Positions 6,240 through 10,241 of a DNA stretch of 10,241 nucleotides are shown piece after piece. Under the pieces are notes generated by a model. It saw only the letters and a list, made by a program, of their open reading frames with translations. It had not been told where the DNA came from and did not search any database. This DNA is from Bacteroidota bacterium (GTDB taxonomy: Bacteria; Bacteroidota; Bacteroidia; Chitinophagales; Saprospiraceae). Both the position numbers and the translations under genes were made by a program. The stretch lies in the NCBI GenBank assembly GCA_029573365.1, contig JAKQGD010000003.1:1-10241 (forward strand). Reading direction: 5' to 3'. The stretch's first letter is position 1. Each line of letters begins with the position of its first letter.

Positions 6240-7048
6240 GTTTTTTTGAGTTCGTCAAAGATTTTCTTCACGATTTGTTTGACCTGGGCGGAAAAGTCCT
6301 TTTCAATGATCCAGTGATAATAGGAAGGTTCCTTCCGGAATACTTCAGCTACGACATGACCGGCATATTTTCCGAAATTAAAAACGACTTCACCTTTTGA
6401 GTTGTACTTGAGCCTTTGGGTGATATCCAGGATTGAGTCATCAGAGATAAAATCAGCAATCGCATTGATGTCATTTCTCACGGGTGCCTTGTGGGCAAAT
6501 CCATCCCCGTCTACCCAGTCTACATTTTCGTATCTGATAATCTGTCCTTTAAATACTTCCACTGTGGCACGTGCATCAGCCAATGCATCATGGGCATCGG
6601 CCAGGTCCTTGTCACAATACAACCGGTAAGCTGCCTTGAGCGTGCGGGGTTCCATTTTATAGAATATTTTCTGGACGTCTATGAGTCTGCGTTTTGAAAT
6701 ATCGAATTCGATTCCTGTCCGATGAAACTCCTCCATGAGCATGGGCACATCAAAACGGTCAGAATTATACCCTGCCAGATCCGCCTCACCTATAAAGTCA
6801 AAAATCGTTTTACTCAACTGCTCAAAAGTAGGTTTGTTACGAACCATCTCATTGCTGATTCCATGTACTGCAAATGCTTCATCTGAGATCGGCATGCCGG
6901 GATTGATCAGGCAAAACAATTCCTGTGGTTCGTCTGATGATTTGGTATATTTAATGAGGCCTATTTGTAAAATCCTGTCCTTCATCACATTGAGGCCCGT
7001 GGATTCAATGTCAAAAAATACCAGGTCTTTTTGCAGATTGAGTTTCAT
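6236..7048 (-). CDS. DEDDh-family 3'-5' exonuclease (DnaQ-like) with ExoX-like C-terminal domain
   Basis: A 270-residue cytoplasmic nuclease with no signal peptide. The N-terminal RNase T/DnaQ-type domain shows all catalytic residues: Asp13 and Glu15 in FFDIESTG (Exo I), Asp100 in GYNSDRFDVPML (Exo II), and His153/Asp158 in DAHDALADA (Exo III), so DEDDh type with two-metal catalysis. Residues about 222-260 (FNFGKYAGHVVAEVF, then YYHWIIEKDF) match the small C-terminal domain seen in ExoX-like exonucleases. Such stand-alone enzymes act in DNA repair or proofreading-related trimming, or in nucleic-acid turnover; the exact substrate is not evident. It lies 14 bp after apbE and its TGA overlaps the ATG of the MbnP-like gene, so it is part of a compact operon although its function seems unrelated to its envelope neighbours. 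Confidence 0.92.
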   Translation of the reverse strand: MKLNLQKDLVFFDIESTGLNVMKDRILQIGLIKYTKSSDEPQELFCLINPGMPISDEAFAVHGISNEMVRNKPTFEQLSKTIFDFIGEADLAGYNSDRFDVPMLMEEFHRTGIEFDISKRRLIDVQKIFYKMEPRTLKAAYRLYCDKDLADAHDALADARATVEVFKGQIIRYENVDWVDGDGFAHKAPVRNDINAIADFISDDSILDITQRLKYNSKGEVVFNFGKYAGHVVAEVFRKEPSYYHWIIEKDFSAQVKQIVKKIFDELKKT

Positions 7049-7062
7049 GTTCTGGGTGGATA

Positions 7063-8133
7063 TTACTTTTGTTCGTTGTGAAGGTAAAAATTTTCAAAGC
7101 CCGTTGTGGTCATGAATTCAAAAACTCCGTCACCTTCCTTGTCGTAAATAAAACATGCCTCTATGCCTTGGATGTTTTCTGCCAGTTTTATGGCCTTATC
7201 GAGTCCCATGACCATAAATGCTGTGGCGTACCCATCGGCAGAAGTACAATCATCAGCTATCACTGTGGCACTGAGTATGTCTGAGGGTTGACTTTTACCT
7301 GTATAAGGATTGACTATATGCACATATTTTACGCCATTGGCCTGGTATGAATTGCGGTAGTTACCGCTTGTGGCCAGTGATTTGCCTGAGATAATAACCG
7401 GAATTTCTACGTCTGTTTCCTTAGCTTTTTCTGAGGGTCTGTTTATACCGATGACCCATGCATTGTTTCGGTCATTGACACCACGTGTTCTGATTTCTCC
7501 GCCCACTTCGATCATGTAGTTTATGATACTCTTGCTGTCAAAAAACAAAGCCAGCACATCTACAGCGTACCCGGGAGAGATGGCATTAAAATCCAGTTTT
7601 ACTTCCTTGTTGGGCTTCTTGATACAATTCTGGCCGGTACTGTTCCTGGTGATAACAAGACTGTCAAATACAAGCAGATTCATGAGCCTTTTTACTTCCA
7701 GAGTATCTACTTCTGCGGGCTTCCTTTTTTCACGGGAACCAAAGCCGTAATACCTTGCCAGAGGCGAAATGCTGGGGTCAAAAGCTCCCCCGGTCTGAGA
7801 AAAAACTTCTTTTGATCTGAGAAAAACAGGTTCGAAATAGGGGTCTTTTGCCGGGTCGTAGCAAAAGATACTGTCAGCATTGTTAAACAAGGTCAGTGTA
7901 CTGTTGTCAATGTACGCCGACATGGACAAATTAAAGTCTTCGAGGATCGAATCTACGGACGCCTGTACTTTTTCGGGCTGCTCAGCCTGTATGGTTATGT
8001 GGTACTTTGTCCCCATCGTTGGGCCGGAAATCTGATAATACGTACCACCCGACCTGTTTTTACAACCAATGGCAATCCCACTAACAAAAATATAAAATAA
8101 TACCGGTGTTATAGGATTCCAAAATTTAAACAT
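7063..8133 (-). CDS. apbE: FAD:protein FMN transferase (ApbE family), lipoprotein
   Basis: A 356-residue ApbE-family protein. The enzyme attaches FMN from FAD to a Thr/Ser of exported or membrane redox proteins such as Nqr/Rnf subunits and FMN-binding-domain proteins. The N-terminus is a lipoprotein signal ending AIGC (Cys24), so it probably acts anchored on the periplasmic side. Family blocks in order: GPTMGTKYHI (37-46), MSAYIDNSTLTLFN (71-84), GGAFDPSISPL (115-125), LDFNAISPGYAVD (180-192), EVGGEIRTRG (209-218), LATSGNYRNSY (253-263), HIVNPYTGK (272-280) and CTSADGYATAFMVMG (296-310), which contains the Mg/FAD-binding acidic and Thr/Ala residues. Length is normal. The ATG at 8133 lies 8 bp inside the end of terC, indicating coupled translation. 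No flavin-acceptor protein is encoded in this window, so its target must be elsewhere. Confidence 0.95.
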   Translation of the reverse strand: MFKFWNPITPVLFYIFVSGIAIGCKNRSGGTYYQISGPTMGTKYHITIQAEQPEKVQASVDSILEDFNLSMSAYIDNSTLTLFNNADSIFCYDPAKDPYFEPVFLRSKEVFSQTGGAFDPSISPLARYYGFGSREKRKPAEVDTLEVKRLMNLLVFDSLVITRNSTGQNCIKKPNKEVKLDFNAISPGYAVDVLALFFDSKSIINYMIEVGGEIRTRGVNDRNNAWVIGINRPSEKAKETDVEIPVIISGKSLATSGNYRNSYQANGVKYVHIVNPYTGKSQPSDILSATVIADDCTSADGYATAFMVMGLDKAIKLAENIQGIEACFIYDKEGDGVFEFMTTTGFENFYLHNEQK

Positions 8134-8986
8134 CCTTGTCGCCGTTTAACAGGCCTCTGTCCCGGGCCTCTTCCGTAAAAGAATGCAAGTCGACAGGTTT
8201 GGCATTTTTTCGCATCCTGATGTTAAGGAATTCCACAAGCAACGAAAATGCTATAGCGAAATACAGATATCCTTTGGGCACTGCACCTATTTCCGAATCG
8301 AAAATTTTGAGATGTGCCAGATGGCCTCCCTCTATGATGAGCATAAAACCTATTAGTATCAGAAAAGCGAGCCCTAGAATTTGAATAGTGGGGTGTTCAT
8401 TGACAAATTTACTGACAGGTACCGTAAAGAGCATCATAATAATAACTGAAACTACTACAGCAAGGATCATGACAATCAGGGCACCATGCAGGCCATTGGT
8501 CATACCCACAGCTGTCAGGATCGAGTCAAATGAAAACACAATATTGATCATCGTTATTTGAAAAATTGCCGAATTAAATGATATTTTTTTCTTGACACCC
8601 TCGGCGACATTGTGATCTTCACCTTCCAGTTTGTGGTGGATTTCCGAAACACTCTTATACAAAAGAAACAAACCTCCGGCAATCAGAATAATACTCTGCC
8701 CTGAAAAACCTGCCTTGATCCAATTAAAATCAAATTCTAGCCAGGGTTGGTTCATGGCTACCAGCACGGATATACCCAATAGTAAAATAATTCTGAGAAC
8801 CATTGCCATCAAAAGACCGATGTTGGTGGCTTTTTTTCGATCTTCAACCTTTAGCTTGCTGGAGGTGATACTGATAAATATAATATTGTCCACACCCAGC
8901 ACTATCTCCAAAAATGTCAGGGTTAGCAAACTCATCCATATAGCAGAACTGCCAAAATCAGGAATGGCAAGAAGATTGAAGTTCAT
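8126..8986 (-). CDS. TerC-family integral membrane protein (probable metal-ion transporter)
   Basis: A 286-residue membrane protein with about seven to eight hydrophobic helices. It carries the two TerC signature segments, each with acidic residues inside a membrane helix: FLEIVLGVDNIIFIS (25-39) and NIVFSFDSILTAVGMT (148-163); a late LVEFLN (250-255) adds another buried acid. TerC relatives such as YkoY and Alx take part in manganese export or in metal delivery to exported proteins, and the name comes from tellurite resistance. The cytoplasmic tail from about residue 257 is short and charged, with no CBS or CorC domains, so it is the short form. It is the first gene of a compact run and has a good promoter box in the 75-bp gap upstream. 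No yybP-ykoY manganese riboswitch is recognisable there. Tellurite resistance itself is not implied. Confidence 0.92.
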   Translation of the reverse strand: MNFNLLAIPDFGSSAIWMSLLTLTFLEIVLGVDNIIFISITSSKLKVEDRKKATNIGLLMAMVLRIILLLGISVLVAMNQPWLEFDFNWIKAGFSGQSIILIAGGLFLLYKSVSEIHHKLEGEDHNVAEGVKKKISFNSAIFQITMINIVFSFDSILTAVGMTNGLHGALIVMILAVVVSVIIMMLFTVPVSKFVNEHPTIQILGLAFLILIGFMLIIEGGHLAHLKIFDSEIGAVPKGYLYFAIAFSLLVEFLNIRMRKNAKPVDLHSFTEEARDRGLLNGDKDV

Positions 8987-9003
8987 ATTTTAAAATTAGA
9001 GTG

Positions 9004-9011
9004 CAAAAATA
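9004..9011 (-). promoter_or_regulatory. Bacteroidota-type -7 promoter box upstream of terC
   Basis: On the minus strand the octamer TATTTTTG fits the Bacteroidota -7 consensus TAnnTTTG at every fixed position and is followed by CA, as is common. It ends 17 bp before the ATG at 8986, implying a leader of about ten bases. No TTTG/TTG is present 19-21 bp upstream; the nearest TTG is 31 bp away, so the -33 element is absent or degenerate. This box likely drives the terC to di-heme-enzyme run. Confidence 0.45.
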
Positions 9012-9031
9012 AAAGAATTTGGGTATCGGAG

Positions 9032-9044
9032 TGAGAATGTCTCA
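9032..9044. promoter_or_regulatory. Small inverted repeat TGAGA-N3-TCTCA between the PAQR and terC genes
   Basis: A perfect 5-bp-arm inverted repeat (tgaga atg tctca) lies 20 bp upstream of the terC -7 box, where a -33 element or an operator would be. It could be a binding site for a dimeric regulator, or a short transcript hairpin after the PAQR gene. Repeats this short are expected several times by chance in 10 kb, and I recognise no known operator. Confidence 0.15.
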
Positions 9045-9061
9045 ATTTTAGACTTGCCTTT

Positions 9062-9691
9062 CTATGAAATCAGCAAGGCCACATAATGCCCTGTTCCGCC
9101 GAGTATCACAAAAATATGCCATATGGCATGATGCCACGCTAGCCGTGTCCTTACATAAAAGTATACACCGGCTGTATAAAGTAGTCCGCCGGCTATGACC
9201 CAGCATAACACAGATGTAGGCATATTCAAGCTAAGATCTTCGATGAGCCAGACCACCATCCATCCCAGAAAAAGATAAAGTATAAGAGAGACGATTTCAT
9301 ATTTTGTATGGAAGATCAGCTTAAACAAAATGCCGGCACTAATAACAGACCAGTGTACTGCCAGAAACTGCCACCCCTCTATGGTGTTGAGATACAATAT
9401 GATAAATGCCGTATAGGAGCAGCCAATCAATACAAAAATCGAAATATGATCCAGAATACGCCACCTGTTTTTACGTACCTCCTTATTTGCAAGGTGGTAG
9501 AAAGTGGAGCAGAAGAACATGACAAACAACCCGGCTCCGAATATGGCGATGCTCCAGAATTTTATATCCACAGGCAATATAGCCAGAATAACCGGAGTCA
9601 TTAGGGCAGTAATTACCAATCCTGCTCCATGGGTGAGTACATTTGCTTTTTCGTCTAGTGACAAATTTTGGTACAGGCTGAGTATCATCAT
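9062..9691 (-). CDS. Hemolysin-III/PAQR-family seven-TM membrane protein
   Basis: A 209-residue protein with about seven membrane helices. It carries the PAQR/Hly-III signature: EKANVLTHGAG near the N-terminus (14-24), STFYHL (62-67) with His66, LDHISIF (80-86) with Asp81, and HHAIWHIFV (187-195) with the HxxxH pair His188/His192. In the PAQR superfamily (adiponectin receptors, alkaline-ceramidase-like fold) three such histidines bind zinc and the acidic residue supports hydrolysis. Bacterial members are named after Bacillus cereus hemolysin III, but most are not toxins and are linked to membrane-lipid homeostasis. The frame extends to a TTG at 9694; the tandem ATGs at 9691 and 9688 are better starts and I use the first. 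It follows the TPR gene by only 6 bp, so the two are probably co-transcribed. Confidence 0.9.
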   Translation of the reverse strand: MMILSLYQNLSLDEKANVLTHGAGLVITALMTPVILAILPVDIKFWSIAIFGAGLFVMFFCSTFYHLANKEVRKNRWRILDHISIFVLIGCSYTAFIILYLNTIEGWQFLAVHWSVISAGILFKLIFHTKYEIVSLILYLFLGWMVVWLIEDLSLNMPTSVLCWVIAGGLLYTAGVYFYVRTRLAWHHAIWHIFVILGGTGHYVALLIS

Positions 9692-9697
9692 CAAATA

Positions 9698-10241
9698 TTA
9701 TAATCCTAACTTTGCTCTGAATTCAGGGTCTATCTGATTGTAGCCGGCATTAATTACCTGCTGCAGGTCTGTTTTGGCTTCATTAACCATGTTAAGGCTA
9801 AGGTAAGTTCGTGACCTTTCGTACAAGAATAACAGGGAATTCGAACTTTTGTACTTGAGTGCTTCATTATAGGCCGGTATGGCATCCTGCGGGCGATTTA
9901 GCAAACGCAAAACCCTGCCTTTTTCGTACCACAAATCAGGGTTGTAGGGCTGTAGCTTGAGATAAGATTCGATATCTGCAAGGGCCAGGTCCAGCTTATT
10001 TTGAGTTTGGAACATAATCGAACGGTTCAAATAGCCAACGGCATGGTCAGGCTTGAGCCTGAGACCTTCGTTAAAGTCGTCTATTGCTTTGTCTATATCT
10101 CCCAGCCTGGCGTAGGTGGCTCCTCTGTTTACCCTGAACTCACCGTCTTTGGGATCATATTCAATGGCCTTATTATAATCGTTCAAAGCCAGTAGCAGCG
10201 AATCCCTGCCTTTTGCAGCATCAAAATACAACCTCGCCCTG
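9698..10241 (-). CDS. TPR-repeat protein, C-terminal part (runs off right edge)
   Basis: The frame stays open through the right edge, so the true start is outside the window and the TTG at 10231 is not a credible start. The visible 180 residues are almost entirely tetratricopeptide repeats. After a partial first unit (1-32), four uninterrupted 34-residue units follow at 33-66, 67-100, 101-134 and 135-168, then a 12-residue tail ending KLGL. Each unit shows the helix-A/helix-B pattern with small residues at conserved positions, for example NRGATYARLGDIDKAIDDF in the first full unit and AIPAYNEAL in the third. TPR arrays are protein-interaction scaffolds. Nothing in this part identifies a partner, and any signal peptide or catalytic domain would lie in the missing N-terminal portion. 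Confidence 0.9.
   Translation of the reverse strand, partial: RARLYFDAAKGRDSLLLALNDYNKAIEYDPKDGEFRVNRGATYARLGDIDKAIDDFNEGLRLKPDHAVGYLNRSIMFQTQNKLDLALADIESYLKLQPYNPDLWYEKGRVLRLLNRPQDAIPAYNEALKYKSSNSLLFLYERSRTYLSLNMVNEAKTDLQQVINAGYNQIDPEFRAKLGL

Noticed and set aside
6735..7115. Plus-strand open frame of 126 codons
   Set aside because: It lies antisense to the exonuclease gene, whose catalytic motifs are intact, and its translation resembles no protein family. It is a shadow frame.
8631..8993. Plus-strand open frame of 120 codons
   Set aside because: It is antisense to the first half of the TerC gene, whose signature motifs are clear; composition looks like a shadow frame.
8987..9061. Possible yybP-ykoY manganese riboswitch upstream of the TerC gene
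   Set aside because: The gap is only 75 bp, much of it taken by the promoter box, and I cannot find the conserved internal loops of that riboswitch.
9062..9691. Hemolysin toxin
   Set aside because: The hemolysin III name is historical; PAQR-type residues indicate a conserved membrane protein of lipid homeostasis rather than a pore-forming toxin.
1..10241. Mobile elements, CRISPR arrays, tRNA or rRNA genes, phage defence systems
   Set aside because: No transposase, integrase, direct-repeat array, cloverleaf-like segment or defence-gene domain was recognised. The sequence is almost fully occupied by the listed genes.

Overview
This 10.2 kb window looks like a chromosomal segment of a member of the Bacteroidota. 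Every gene I can support lies on the minus strand, so transcription runs from high to low coordinates. The Bacteroidota call rests on four things: a serine palmitoyltransferase of the type found in sphingolipid-making Bacteroidetes; lipoproteins paired as an MbnP-like protein and a di-heme peroxidase; a TAnnTTTG-type promoter box ahead of terC; and few convincing Shine-Dalgarno sequences. A Cys-rich N-terminal module (GCxDxxAxNF...DDGC) in the MbnP-like protein suggests Saprospiria or Cytophagia, but I cannot fix the lineage.

Read in the direction of transcription, the window opens at its right edge with a truncated TPR-repeat protein (9698-10241), followed closely by a hemolysin-III/PAQR membrane protein (9062-9691). 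After a 75 bp gap with a good promoter box comes a tight five-gene run: TerC-type membrane protein, ApbE flavin transferase lipoprotein, DEDDh exonuclease with an ExoX-like tail, MbnP-like lipoprotein, and MbnH/MauG-like di-heme cytochrome c lipoprotein (4321-8986). Junctions are an 8 bp overlap, a 14 bp gap, an ATGA overlap and a 17 bp gap. The theme is metal handling and cell-envelope redox chemistry, with a nuclease in the middle.

After a 152 bp gap comes a lipid block (104-4168): serine palmitoyltransferase, an extended-SDR oxidoreductase, a DAGK/sphingosine-kinase-family lipid kinase and a 10-TM DMT-family permease. The window ends with the start of a YigZ/IMPACT-family protein, missed by ORF calling because it runs off the left edge. 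The first enzyme commits the cell to sphingoid bases, the second could reduce the 3-keto group, and the third could phosphorylate the base or ceramide. The ceramide N-acyltransferase is not here. The transporter and YigZ may be passengers.

No RNA genes, insertion sequences, CRISPR arrays or prophage parts are visible. No intergenic stretch exceeds 152 bp. The most interesting points are the MbnP/MbnH-like pair whose MbnP-like partner contains no tryptophan at all, and the compact candidate sphingolipid locus.
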